Assembly: GCA_937897645.1 (NCBI GenBank) | Contig: CALCNV010000101.1 | Location: forward strand, 1 to 64,000 | Length of the DNA stretch: 64,000 nucleotides | Reading direction: 5' to 3' | Source: an uncultured Lysobacteraceae bacterium | GTDB lineage: Bacteria; Pseudomonadota; Gammaproteobacteria; Xanthomonadales; Xanthomonadaceae | Part shown: piece after piece, positions 1 through 7,849 of the stretch | How positions within the stretch are numbered: position 1 is the stretch's first letter | Layout of the letters: every line of letters begins with the position of its first letter | The notes under the pieces: model-generated | Databases searched by the model: none | Told to the model about the DNA's origin: nothing | Seen by the model: only the letters and a program-made list of their open reading frames with translations | Translations under genes and position numbers: made by a program

Positions 1-103
1 AAAATCCTTTCCAGCTTGCGCGATGCGAAATCTGTTCGGACGGTCGGGCCTGCGGACTGCAGGCCTGCGGTTCGAGGGCGTGGTAGGCTTTCAGTGCCGG
101 GCG

Positions 104-622
104 CTACGTCGTCAGGGGTGACGGCTGGACTAGAAGAAATTCCCGTGCAGTTATTGCTTGACGGAAAGGCATTGCCGCAGCCTGCGTCAATGATCTCGGT
201 AGAGCATCCTCATCCATGTGCAGGGTCACGCTCTTTGAATTTGCAAGCTGCATTGCAAGCTGCAGGTCTGCGCCTAGGCGCTCGGCTACCTGCGCCTGGC
301 TTGCATTGGCCTGAGGCATTCGACGTTCCTTGCGCCCCACGAACCGCCAGCGGTTGTATTCGGCCCACCCGACCAGTAGCAAGGCGCATGCCACGGCAAG
401 CAGCGGCAGCACGAGCAACAGGAATGGCTCGATGGCATGTTCGCGTTGATACAGCTCGAAATAGGCGGTGCGAATGCCAAGAAACCAGAGCACGACGGTC
501 AGCAAGGGCGCTAGCAGGTATACAAAGAACAACCAGCATGCTGCAGTCACCATCCCCCACAAGGTCCGGTGCAATGGTGGCACTGCGTGTGGCTTGACGA
601 TGATTCTCGAGTCGTACTTCAT
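104..622 (-). CDS. pgaD: PgaD, poly-GlcNAc synthase accessory membrane protein
   Basis: A 172-residue small inner-membrane protein with two hydrophobic segments (about residues 20-50 and 65-87), followed by a charged cytoplasmic tail. PgaD is the partner of the glycosyltransferase PgaC, and in E. coli the PgaCD complex is activated by c-di-GMP. Sequence similarity alone is modest because the family is short and diverse. The call rests on the two-TM architecture and the position as last gene after pgaA, pgaB and pgaC. The chosen ATG overlaps the pgaC stop (ATGA) and has a GGGGGAT Shine-Dalgarno. An in-frame extension upstream would lie wholly inside pgaC and was rejected. The C-terminal tail beyond residue 100 is unusually long and polar. 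Confidence 0.85.
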   Translation of the reverse strand: MKYDSRIIVKPHAVPPLHRTLWGMVTAACWLFFVYLLAPLLTVVLWFLGIRTAYFELYQREHAIEPFLLLVLPLLAVACALLLVGWAEYNRWRFVGRKERRMPQANASQAQVAERLGADLQLAMQLANSKSVTLHMDEDALPRSLTQAAAMPFRQAITAREFLLVQPSPLTT

Positions 623-1863
623 CTGATCCCCCTGTCTGGACTTACCCAGGTTGCACGAGTACGGCGTTTGGAAAGCGTCTTTGGTACGGCGACGATGGTG
701 GTGAACATACTGAGCATCCAGTACACCATCGGGTACCACACCACCCAGAAGTAGTTACGCCCAATCCCGGTTTCATGGCGGCGGTCGATGACCATGCTGC
801 TGGCGAACTGCAGCATGCAGACCACGCCCAGGATCACGCCGTGCCAGGAAGGAAGCAGCGAAAGCACGGTCAACTGCTCGGGCATTTGGATGAATTTCCC
901 TAATGCCCACAACACGATGATGAAGAGCATCGCGTAGGCCCACGCCACGCTCAACATGTATTCCAGCAATACGCCCCACATGCGGCGTTTGCGCCAGGAG
1001 ACTAGGGAATTGCCATGGTGGTGCAGAACTTCGACACCTCCTTGTGCCCACCGCAATCGCTGCCGCCATAACCCCTTGAGTGTTTCGGGCATGAGGATGA
1101 AGCACAACGCATTTGGCTCGTAGCGGATGTCCCAATGGTCCATTTGCAGGCGCCAGCTGATGTCGATGTCCTCGGTTACCATGTTCTCGGCCCAGTAGCC
1201 GACGCGGTGCAGCGCAGTGCGCCTGAATGCACAGATGACGCCCGAGACGGTGAAAATACGGCCATACACGCGCTGGGCGCGCTTGATCATGCCGATGATG
1301 GAGGAAAACTCCGCGACCTGAAGCCTGCCCAGCAGGGTGGAACGATTGCGGATGCGCGGGTTGCCGGTCACTGCGCCAACCCTTGGCCCGGAGACAAGGT
1401 GCCAGAGCATCCAGTGCATGGCGTATTTGTCGAGCATGGCATCGCCATCTATGCACACCAGGTACTCCGAACCCGCTGCCAGTGCACCCATGCGCATGGC
1501 ATTGGCCTTGCCCAGGTTGCGATCCAGGTGGATGACACGCAGGCGTGGGTGCAGTGCAGCCAGCCGATCCAGCTTGGCTGCAGTGTCGTCGCTGCTGCCA
1601 TCGTTGATGGCGATGACTTCAAATTCAGGATACCGCTGGGCCAGCGCGGCGGCGATGGTTTCATCCACGTTGTCGGATTCGTTATGGCACGGCACCAGTA
1701 GTGAAGCGAACGGATAATCCGGCATTGGAGGCGGGTCGGTACGCATGCGGGACTTGCGTTCACGACGAACGTAGTAATACAGGCCGCCCGACATCCAGAA
1801 AAACGACATGACGATCGGATAGAAGAACGCGAATTGGAAAAGCAGTGCAATCAGCGGATGCAT
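619..1863 (-). CDS. pgaC: PgaC, poly-beta-1,6-N-acetylglucosamine synthase (GT2)
   Basis: A 414-residue membrane glycosyltransferase that polymerises UDP-GlcNAc into beta-1,6-linked poly-GlcNAc. An N-terminal membrane segment (residues 5-30) precedes a cytosolic GT2 domain. That domain has the nucleotide-binding DGSSDD (88-93), the IDGDA motif with DxD (138-142), the TEDID catalytic-base motif (230-234) and the QRLRW product-binding motif (268-272). Several C-terminal membrane helices follow. Length matches the E. coli protein of about 440 residues. The start ATG lies 7 nt after the pgaB stop. A longer frame reading back into pgaB is rejected because it lacks hydrophobic or family character. 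Confidence 0.96.
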   Translation of the reverse strand: MHPLIALLFQFAFFYPIVMSFFWMSGGLYYYVRRERKSRMRTDPPPMPDYPFASLLVPCHNESDNVDETIAAALAQRYPEFEVIAINDGSSDDTAAKLDRLAALHPRLRVIHLDRNLGKANAMRMGALAAGSEYLVCIDGDAMLDKYAMHWMLWHLVSGPRVGAVTGNPRIRNRSTLLGRLQVAEFSSIIGMIKRAQRVYGRIFTVSGVICAFRRTALHRVGYWAENMVTEDIDISWRLQMDHWDIRYEPNALCFILMPETLKGLWRQRLRWAQGGVEVLHHHGNSLVSWRKRRMWGVLLEYMLSVAWAYAMLFIIVLWALGKFIQMPEQLTVLSLLPSWHGVILGVVCMLQFASSMVIDRRHETGIGRNYFWVVWYPMVYWMLSMFTTIVAVPKTLSKRRTRATWVSPDRGIR

Positions 1864-1870
1864 GCCTTCC

Positions 1871-3745
1871 TCACTTCGGCTCGTACGGGAAGCCGCCGGC
1901 CGACATGGCTGCGCGCGCATCCTGCAACTGTGGACGGTTGGCGATGAAGTCATCCGGGTACCAGGCCAGGTGGCGGACGCCGAGTGATTGCAGTTGGCGT
2001 AATTGTGACTGCAGCTTATCGCCGGAAATCCGGACGCGCGTATTCCAATCCAGCGTCTGCAGTTCGAACAGGGTCTGTGAAAGCGCAGGGTCGTGCGCTC
2101 GCGCCGCCTGCACCAAAGTGCCGAGCCATGCCGCCGGATCATGGCTTACCTCCATCCAGGGCATTGCCATCAAGGCGGTGTAATCGTAGGAATTGTTGAA
2201 TAGATCCAGCCGCTGGGCGAACCAGGACTCGCTGCTTGGATCGAGCAGCGGGCGCGCATACAGATTGCGTGCAGTCTTCAGTTTTGGCCGCCAGCGCTGC
2301 GCCGCATCCCGCAGGTCCAAGGTGAAAGCGATGAGCGCACGGGTGCGTGCGGAATCATCCAGCGTATCCGTGAGGCCGGTGAGTTCAGTGTCGCGCAGGT
2401 AGGCATCGTCGTGGAACAGCAGGCCGCCAAACCAGGAATTGACCGCCAAGTCCTCATAGATGCCGGTAACAACGGCATGTACTTCGGGGCGACTGAAATC
2501 CAGGCGGTAGATGCCATCCGCCTCCGGGCTCCGGATTGAAAGCGCTTCGCGCATGCGGTTGTCCGGTAGTTCGTAACCGAGCACGGGTAACCAGGCATAG
2601 ACGCCCACGCCAGCTCGTGTTTTGAGTTGCCACGCTGCCCGGCCGAACAAGTCGGCACGCATCGGCATGTAGCGGTTCGGGAAGTAGAGTGCGTCCGCGG
2701 AACCATTGCCATCCGGATCCGCAAAGGCCTGCAGGAATACATGGCTTGGCGCGATGCGCTTGACCCGTTCGACCAACAGGTCAAGGTTTCGCTCCTGCTG
2801 GGCAGGATCAGTGTCGTACACCGAGTCCAGGTCCACCTGCAGGGCACGCAAGGGAGCATCGTCTTCGGGGTGGCGAAGCTCATAAGCCAGCTGGTTGCTT
2901 CCCGGGTTCCCGGTCACGAGCAAGCGTGCAAGCCCATGCAGGTCAGGTGAAACGGGCGTGCTGCGGCCCTCCAGGTCGAATGAAATATTCATGCCAAGCG
3001 AGTCGGCGATTTGGTTCGCGGCATCGTTGTAAGCGGCGTATGGCCATACGACCGCGCGTGGTGCATGGCCCGTGTGCTTGCGGATCAGGGCGACGCTTTG
3101 GGCCAGGTCGGAGCGGATGCGGGCGCGATACGTGGCTTCGTCCTCGTGCGATCCTGCGGCAGGGTCGTAGATCCGCGTCGTCGCTGCAGGAGTCGTGTTC
3201 CCCTGTGGATTGCTGCGCACGCCCCGGTGCAGGTCGTGGGTGTGGCTGGCAACTTCAACCAGTCCGCTGTTGCTCATCTCGCGAAGCTGTTCCCAGGTCA
3301 GGAACTCATCGCGCGTGAAAGGACGTGCCGCGTAGTCGATCTGCGTGCCATCAGGCAAGTCCATCCAGCCGCTGACGACGGCGATCAGCGCCGGATAGCC
3401 ATAGGCGCGCAGCAACGGGTACGCATGGGTATATGTGCTGCGCAGGCCGTCGTCGAAGGTCAGCAGTACTGGTTTCTTCGGTAATGGCCTGCCACTCCGG
3501 CTCGCTTCGATGACTTGGGAGAGCGAGACTGGGTTGTAGCCATGGCCCGACAACCAGTCCAGGTGCGCGGCGAAATTCTGCTGGCTGACTGCATACGCAT
3601 CCGGGTCGCCCTCGGCAGCAACATCGTCACGGATATCGTGGTAGCTGAGCACCAGCAAAGATTCGTTGGCGCTGCAGTGCGTCGCCCACGCCATGCCGAA
3701 CAGAAAGACAAGCCCAGCCATCCAATCGAACCGGCATGTGTTCAT
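1871..3745 (-). CDS. pgaB: PgaB, poly-GlcNAc N-deacetylase/hydrolase
   Basis: A 624-residue periplasmic protein that partly de-N-acetylates poly-GlcNAc, which is needed for export. An N-terminal hydrophobic signal (about residues 9-22) ends near ATHCS. It lacks a good lipobox, unlike the E. coli lipoprotein. The CE4 deacetylase domain shows SYHD (34-37), TFDDG (96-100) and SHTHDLH (167-173), giving the Asp/His metal ligands. The C-terminal half, from about residue 310, is the glycoside-hydrolase-like domain typical of PgaB. The start ATG is 1 nt after the pgaA stop with a GGGGAG ribosome site, so the two genes are translationally linked. Confidence 0.95.
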   Translation of the reverse strand: MNTCRFDWMAGLVFLFGMAWATHCSANESLLVLSYHDIRDDVAAEGDPDAYAVSQQNFAAHLDWLSGHGYNPVSLSQVIEASRSGRPLPKKPVLLTFDDGLRSTYTHAYPLLRAYGYPALIAVVSGWMDLPDGTQIDYAARPFTRDEFLTWEQLREMSNSGLVEVASHTHDLHRGVRSNPQGNTTPAATTRIYDPAAGSHEDEATYRARIRSDLAQSVALIRKHTGHAPRAVVWPYAAYNDAANQIADSLGMNISFDLEGRSTPVSPDLHGLARLLVTGNPGSNQLAYELRHPEDDAPLRALQVDLDSVYDTDPAQQERNLDLLVERVKRIAPSHVFLQAFADPDGNGSADALYFPNRYMPMRADLFGRAAWQLKTRAGVGVYAWLPVLGYELPDNRMREALSIRSPEADGIYRLDFSRPEVHAVVTGIYEDLAVNSWFGGLLFHDDAYLRDTELTGLTDTLDDSARTRALIAFTLDLRDAAQRWRPKLKTARNLYARPLLDPSSESWFAQRLDLFNNSYDYTALMAMPWMEVSHDPAAWLGTLVQAARAHDPALSQTLFELQTLDWNTRVRISGDKLQSQLRQLQSLGVRHLAWYPDDFIANRPQLQDARAAMSAGGFPYEPK

Positions 3746-3746
3746 T

Positions 3747-5870
3747 TCATTCTCCCCACCGGAGCTCTGCATCAAGCCCCAGGTGTTCCTCGCGCTGGCC
3801 GTCATAGACGGGACGCGACCAATTCACTCCATAGGAAAGTACCTTGCCCAGTGCGAATTGCCATTCGTGCTGGTAGCGAAGCGTGGGCACCCACGCTTGG
3901 CCATGGCCCTGCTGCCAGTAGCGCGCCAGCGAGGCATCGAGGCGATGGCGGAAATGCCGCTCGTAATCGCGCCACGCCAGATGGTCCATGCGCAGCCCGG
4001 CTTCCAACGAGGCATCACGGGAAGGATTGAAATAGGGCGCATCAAGTCGACTGCCGCGGCTGGAGTAAGCAAATCCAATCACGTTCAGCAGGAGATATGG
4101 CTGGCTGAGGACGCGTTGGTCGAACGATACGGACAGGCTGTCGCGACGGTTGCCATCACCGTAGCGGAAGCGGTGGAGCCCAAAGTCCATGGTTGTGCGT
4201 TCGCTGGGCGCATACTTCGTTGAAATTTCCAGGCTGTCAGCGGTGATGCCCGCAGCGCGAGCCTGCAACGAGGCATCCGGATCATGCCGGCGTGCGCCTA
4301 TGCCAATGCCCCAGGTGTCGCTTGGCCTCCAGCTCGCACGCACGTCCAGTCCAGTCCCGCCCAAAGCGTCACGCGCATGGTTGATGCTTGCGGCAGCCTC
4401 CAGCCTGTCAAAGCTGTAAGCGATCCCGACGCCTAGGCGCTGGTCATGGATGCGGCGTTGTTGGAAGTCCGCCCATCGATGGTCCAGCATGCCGATGATG
4501 CGCCAGCGATCGGACAGTAGGGGGGAGCCAACTTCCAGGCCATAGTGGCCATCCCGGCTGCCCAGCGGGGAAACCGGGGAAGTGGCATCGTCACTCGCTT
4601 CACTACGCCCGCCGCTTGAATGCGCGCGCCATTGCCAGCCCTGGTGCGCGCGCCAGTCAGCATCCATGCGTGCCACGCCTGGAGATGATGGATACATGCG
4701 CAGCAATTCGTCGTGTAGTGGCCTCGCGAGGTGCTCGCGGTTGAGTGTCGTCAGAGCCTCTACTTGCCCGATGCGGGCTGCCACATTGCGCTTGTCCAAG
4801 GTGCCAGCCATTCGATAGCGTTCCAATGCGCGCTCCGGCCAGCCACGCATCTGGTAGACGCTTCCCAGTGATGCCTGCATCTCGGCATTGGCCGGCGCGA
4901 TCGATACGAAATGTTCCATGGCGTCCTGGGCCGCCGGCAAGTCCTCGGTGTAAGCGGCCAGCATTGCAAGGGTCGTATCGGCCTGGTGGCGGGACCAGTT
5001 GGGATAGGGCTCGCGCGCGCCTTCGGCATATTTCCAATCGGGTTGGCGGTCACGGTATCCAGCGAGGTATTGGATGGCTGCGCCAGGTTGTTCGCTCTCA
5101 AGGCGTGCATAGGCAAGCTGCACTTGCAGCCCGGCGTTTTCAGGATCGGCGGCTGAAGCTGCCTGCAGGGCAATGATGGCGTCTTCAGGCCTGCGCAGGG
5201 TCAGTAACGAGTCTCCCACGGCGCCGAGCGCATAGTCAGGTACAGCTTGCCCCTGCTCCAGCAATTCCTGATATTCCTGCGCCACTTGCTCATGCCGGCC
5301 AAGGCGGTTGAGCAGGATCAGGTGGTCGACGCGCAGCCTCCGGGGGGCTTCTTTCCAAGCCAAGCGCCGGGCGTCGAGATATTTCACGATTTCTGATTCC
5401 GTCGCGATTGCTTCGGCAAGGCGGGTGTCTTCGTCTTCGCCGTAGGCTTGGCTCCAGCCAATCAGCCTGGCCAGTCGGTCCAATTCGATTTGCTCGCGCT
5501 CGCTGCCGGTGAAGATGTCTGGCTGCATGCGATAAAGCTGCCAGGCTTGGTGGCTGTTGCCTATGTTGCTCAACGTGAGCACGCGCATGCGCAGTGCTTC
5601 ATGGTCACGTGGATCACGGGTCAGCAGGTCTTCGTAGACCTGTAACGCGTCAAGGTAGCGATGTGCGTCGCGCAGGCTTGTTGCGTTTGATAGGGAGTCT
5701 TCACGTTTGCCGGCAATCCCGCTGCTTTCAAGGCCCGACGCCGCTGCAACTTCTGCAATCGTTGCGGACAGCGTTGCGAGCAAGGCACATGAAAGAATTC
5801 TGGTCTTTCGCACGATCGATTCTGCGGCGCCAAACGATGGCGCCTTCATGGCGCATAACGGAAGCTCCAT
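3747..5870 (-). CDS. pgaA: PgaA, poly-GlcNAc outer-membrane export porin
   Basis: About 707 residues. A signal sequence (RKTR followed by a hydrophobic run ending in VAAA) leads into TPR-type helical repeats over roughly residues 60-400. An alternating-polarity C-terminal region of about 290 residues fits the beta-barrel domain. PgaA lets deacetylated PGA leave through the outer membrane, with the TPR region binding PgaB and polymer. I chose the second of three possible ATGs because AGGTGG sits 7 nt upstream. The first ATG would end at 5885, and the third (12 residues into the long form) would give a more standard signal peptide. It is first gene of pgaABCD. It is about 100 residues shorter than the E. 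coli protein. Confidence 0.9.
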   Translation of the reverse strand: MELPLCAMKAPSFGAAESIVRKTRILSCALLATLSATIAEVAAASGLESSGIAGKREDSLSNATSLRDAHRYLDALQVYEDLLTRDPRDHEALRMRVLTLSNIGNSHQAWQLYRMQPDIFTGSEREQIELDRLARLIGWSQAYGEDEDTRLAEAIATESEIVKYLDARRLAWKEAPRRLRVDHLILLNRLGRHEQVAQEYQELLEQGQAVPDYALGAVGDSLLTLRRPEDAIIALQAASAADPENAGLQVQLAYARLESEQPGAAIQYLAGYRDRQPDWKYAEGAREPYPNWSRHQADTTLAMLAAYTEDLPAAQDAMEHFVSIAPANAEMQASLGSVYQMRGWPERALERYRMAGTLDKRNVAARIGQVEALTTLNREHLARPLHDELLRMYPSSPGVARMDADWRAHQGWQWRAHSSGGRSEASDDATSPVSPLGSRDGHYGLEVGSPLLSDRWRIIGMLDHRWADFQQRRIHDQRLGVGIAYSFDRLEAAASINHARDALGGTGLDVRASWRPSDTWGIGIGARRHDPDASLQARAAGITADSLEISTKYAPSERTTMDFGLHRFRYGDGNRRDSLSVSFDQRVLSQPYLLLNVIGFAYSSRGSRLDAPYFNPSRDASLEAGLRMDHLAWRDYERHFRHRLDASLARYWQQGHGQAWVPTLRYQHEWQFALGKVLSYGVNWSRPVYDGQREEHLGLDAELRWGE

Positions 5871-6071
5871 TACTGCCACCTGCATTCTGCAGAGACAGCA
5901 TCAAATCTCAACTCACAATTGAGGGATCAACAGCACCAGGGTTCTGAAAAAAATAAATTTGATGTGAGAGCTGCGACGTTGCGTCAGTTTTGAAATCCAA
6001 GTAAACGAGCGTGCATTCGCAAAATCGTTTCGCATGCAGAGCTCTTCTGCATTCTCAAGCAGGAGATTGAA

Positions 6072-6206
6072 ATGAGAGACGAGGCACCCTTCGCGCAGGC
6101 GTGGACATGCGCAGGCGGGTTCTATTCATTCCAAGCGCATGACCGGCCGGGTCAGGTGCAAGTGGTTTTGCGCAGAACGGTAGCACCCACCAAGAGCCGC
6201 GCATGA
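6072..6206 (+). CDS. Possible 44-residue small protein
   Basis: A short frame starting MRDEAPFAQAWTCAGG and ending in TGA at the edge of the tRNA terminator hairpin. What speaks for it is a strong AGGAG Shine-Dalgarno 7 nt before the ATG, uncommon for random frames. I do not recognise the protein, see no signal or membrane segment, and found no clear promoter. It converges on tRNA-Pro. It could equally be chance. Conservation of the frame in relatives would decide. Confidence 0.25.
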   Translation: MRDEAPFAQAWTCAGGFYSFQAHDRPGQVQVVLRRTVAPTKSRA

Positions 6207-6229
6207 AAAAACCGGCACAAGGCCGGTTT
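6206..6229 (-). terminator. Rho-independent terminator of tRNA-Pro
   Basis: Read on the minus strand, a 7-bp GC-rich stem (AACCGGC/GCCGGTT) with a short loop is followed by a run of six T residues. It starts about 20 nt after the tRNA 3' end. Confidence 0.8.
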
Positions 6230-6248
6230 CGGGAAAGAACCATTGAAC

Positions 6249-6325
<77 letters not shown>

Positions 6326-6466
6326 ATTAAGCCGCGTATTGTATTCAGTCGGCCCCATGTGGGGCAAGGGGTAGGCGCTTTCCGGGCGGAACAGGCCATT
6401 CACCCGCTAAAATGACCACCAGCCGCATTTGGGCCCACACAGGCCACTATTCTGGGAGTTTTCCGC

Positions 6467-7849
6467 TTGATCAAGCCGCGCACGCCGCCAGGGGTCATGG
6501 AGCTGTTGCCCCGTGACCAGATCGCCTTCCAGCGCATGCTGGACACGATTCGCCGCAATTACGAGCGTTTCGGGTTCCTGCCGGTGGAAACCCCGGTGTT
6601 CGAGCTGTCCGAGGTGCTGCTGACCAAATCCGGCGGGGAAACCGAGCGCCAGGTGTATTTCGCCCAGTCCACGGGCGCCCTTGAGAAAGAAAGCCAGGGC
6701 CTGCCAGAGCTCGCCCTACGCTTCGACCTGACCGTGCCGCTGGCCCGCTACGTGGCTGAACATGAGCACGAGCTGGCCTTCCCCTTCCGTCGCTACCAGA
6801 TCCAGCGCGTGTACCGCGGCGAGCGTGCCCAGCGCGGCCGTTTCCGCGAGTTCTACCAGTGCGACATCGACGTGGTGGGCAAGGATGCGTTGAGTATCCG
6901 TTTTGATGCGGAAATCCTGGCCGTGATCCACGCGGTCTTTTCCGAACTTGGCATCGGCGACTTCACCGTGCAGTTGAACAACCGCAAGCTGATGCGCGGT
7001 TTCTTCGAGGGGCTTGGCGTCGCCGATGGCGGCCGACAGATGGACGTGCTGCGCGAAGTGGACAAGCTGGACAAGCGCGGTGCGGACTACGTGCGCGAGA
7101 CGCTGACCGGCGAAGGCTTCGGTCTGGCGCAGGACACCGTGCAGAAGATCCTGGAATTCGTGGCCGTGCGTTCCCACAGCCATGTCGATGCACTCGAGCG
7201 ACTGGACGCGCTGGGGCAGGGCAGCGACACGTTCAACCAGGGCATCGCCGAGCTGCGTGAAGTACTGGAGCTGGTGCATGCGCTGGGGGTTCCAGAAAGC
7301 GATTACTGCCTGAATCTTTCCATCGCACGGGGCCTGGATTACTACACCGGTACCGTGTACGAAACCATGCTGGATGGCTACCAGCAGATCGGTTCCATCT
7401 GCTCGGGCGGTCGCTACGAAGACCTGGCCAGCCACTACACCAAGTCGAAACTGCCGGGCGTGGGTATTTCCATCGGCCTGACCCGGCTGTTCTGGCAGCT
7501 GCGCGAAGCGGGTCTGGTTGCTGGCGTGGACGAAAGCTCGGTGCAGGCGATGGTGGCCTTGATGGAAGACAACCAGCTGACCGAGTCGCTGGACATCGCA
7601 CGGCGCCTGCGGGCCGGCGGCATCAATACCGAAGTGCAGATGGAAGCGAAGAAACTGGCCAAGCAGTTCCAGTACGCCTCGCGTGCCGGCATCCGCTTCG
7701 TAGTGCTGGCGGGCGAAGACGAGCTGAAGCGTGGCGTGGTGACGGTGAAAGATCTCGCTCGCGAGCAGCAATTCGAGACCACCCGCGACCAACTCGCGTC
7801 CACCTTGCGCGTGGAGCTGGAACAGACCCGCGCACTGGCAGGCCGCTGA
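6467..7849 (+). CDS. hisS: Histidyl-tRNA synthetase
   Basis: A 460-residue class II aminoacyl-tRNA synthetase that charges tRNA-His in the cytosol. Visible signatures are LRFDLTVP (84-91), motif 2 around the YRGER...RFREF segment (116-129), the histidine-binding [12 protein letters not shown] loop near residue 288, and motif 3 GIGLTR-like [12 protein letters not shown]. An HGTP anticodon-binding domain occupies the last 100 residues. The start is TTG, with GGGAG 10 nt upstream and no ATG near the conserved N-terminus. The gene overlaps the following ammonia-lyase gene by 1 nt (TGATG), suggesting one transcript. Confidence 0.97.
   Translation: MIKPRTPPGVMELLPRDQIAFQRMLDTIRRNYERFGFLPVETPVFELSEVLLTKSGGETERQVYFAQSTGALEKESQGLPELALRFDLTVPLARYVAEHEHELAFPFRRYQIQRVYRGERAQRGRFREFYQCDIDVVGKDALSIRFDAEILAVIHAVFSELGIGDFTVQLNNRKLMRGFFEGLGVADGGRQMDVLREVDKLDKRGADYVRETLTGEGFGLAQDTVQKILEFVAVRSHSHVDALERLDALGQGSDTFNQGIAELREVLELVHALGVPESDYCLNLSIARGLDYYTGTVYETMLDGYQQIGSICSGGRYEDLASHYTKSKLPGVGISIGLTRLFWQLREAGLVAGVDESSVQAMVALMEDNQLTESLDIARRLRAGGINTEVQMEAKKLAKQFQYASRAGIRFVVLAGEDELKRGVVTVKDLAREQQFETTRDQLASTLRVELEQTRALAGR

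Larger units (their letters stand above)
5871..6248. other. Intergenic region upstream of pgaA, between pgaA and tRNA-Pro
   Basis: This stretch must hold the pgaABCD promoter on the minus strand, but I cannot pick a convincing -35/-10 pair. A short inverted repeat, CTCAA...TTGAG, lies at about 5908-5924, some 40 nt upstream of the chosen pgaA start, and could be a regulatory site. The right half holds a possible 44-codon gene and the tRNA terminator, listed separately. Confidence 0.5.

Noticed and set aside
1..103. Gene or terminator downstream of pgaD
   Set aside because: Only short chance inverted sequence (CTGCGGACTGCAGG); no T-run, no supported frame.
16..597. 193-codon plus-strand frame at the left end
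   Set aside because: Opposite pgaD, with Arg/Ala-rich translation and no ribosome site or family.
6326..6466. Regulatory RNA or T-box-like leader before hisS
   Set aside because: The 140-bp gap shows no conserved stem set or antiterminator; only a Shine-Dalgarno-like GGGAG before the TTG start.
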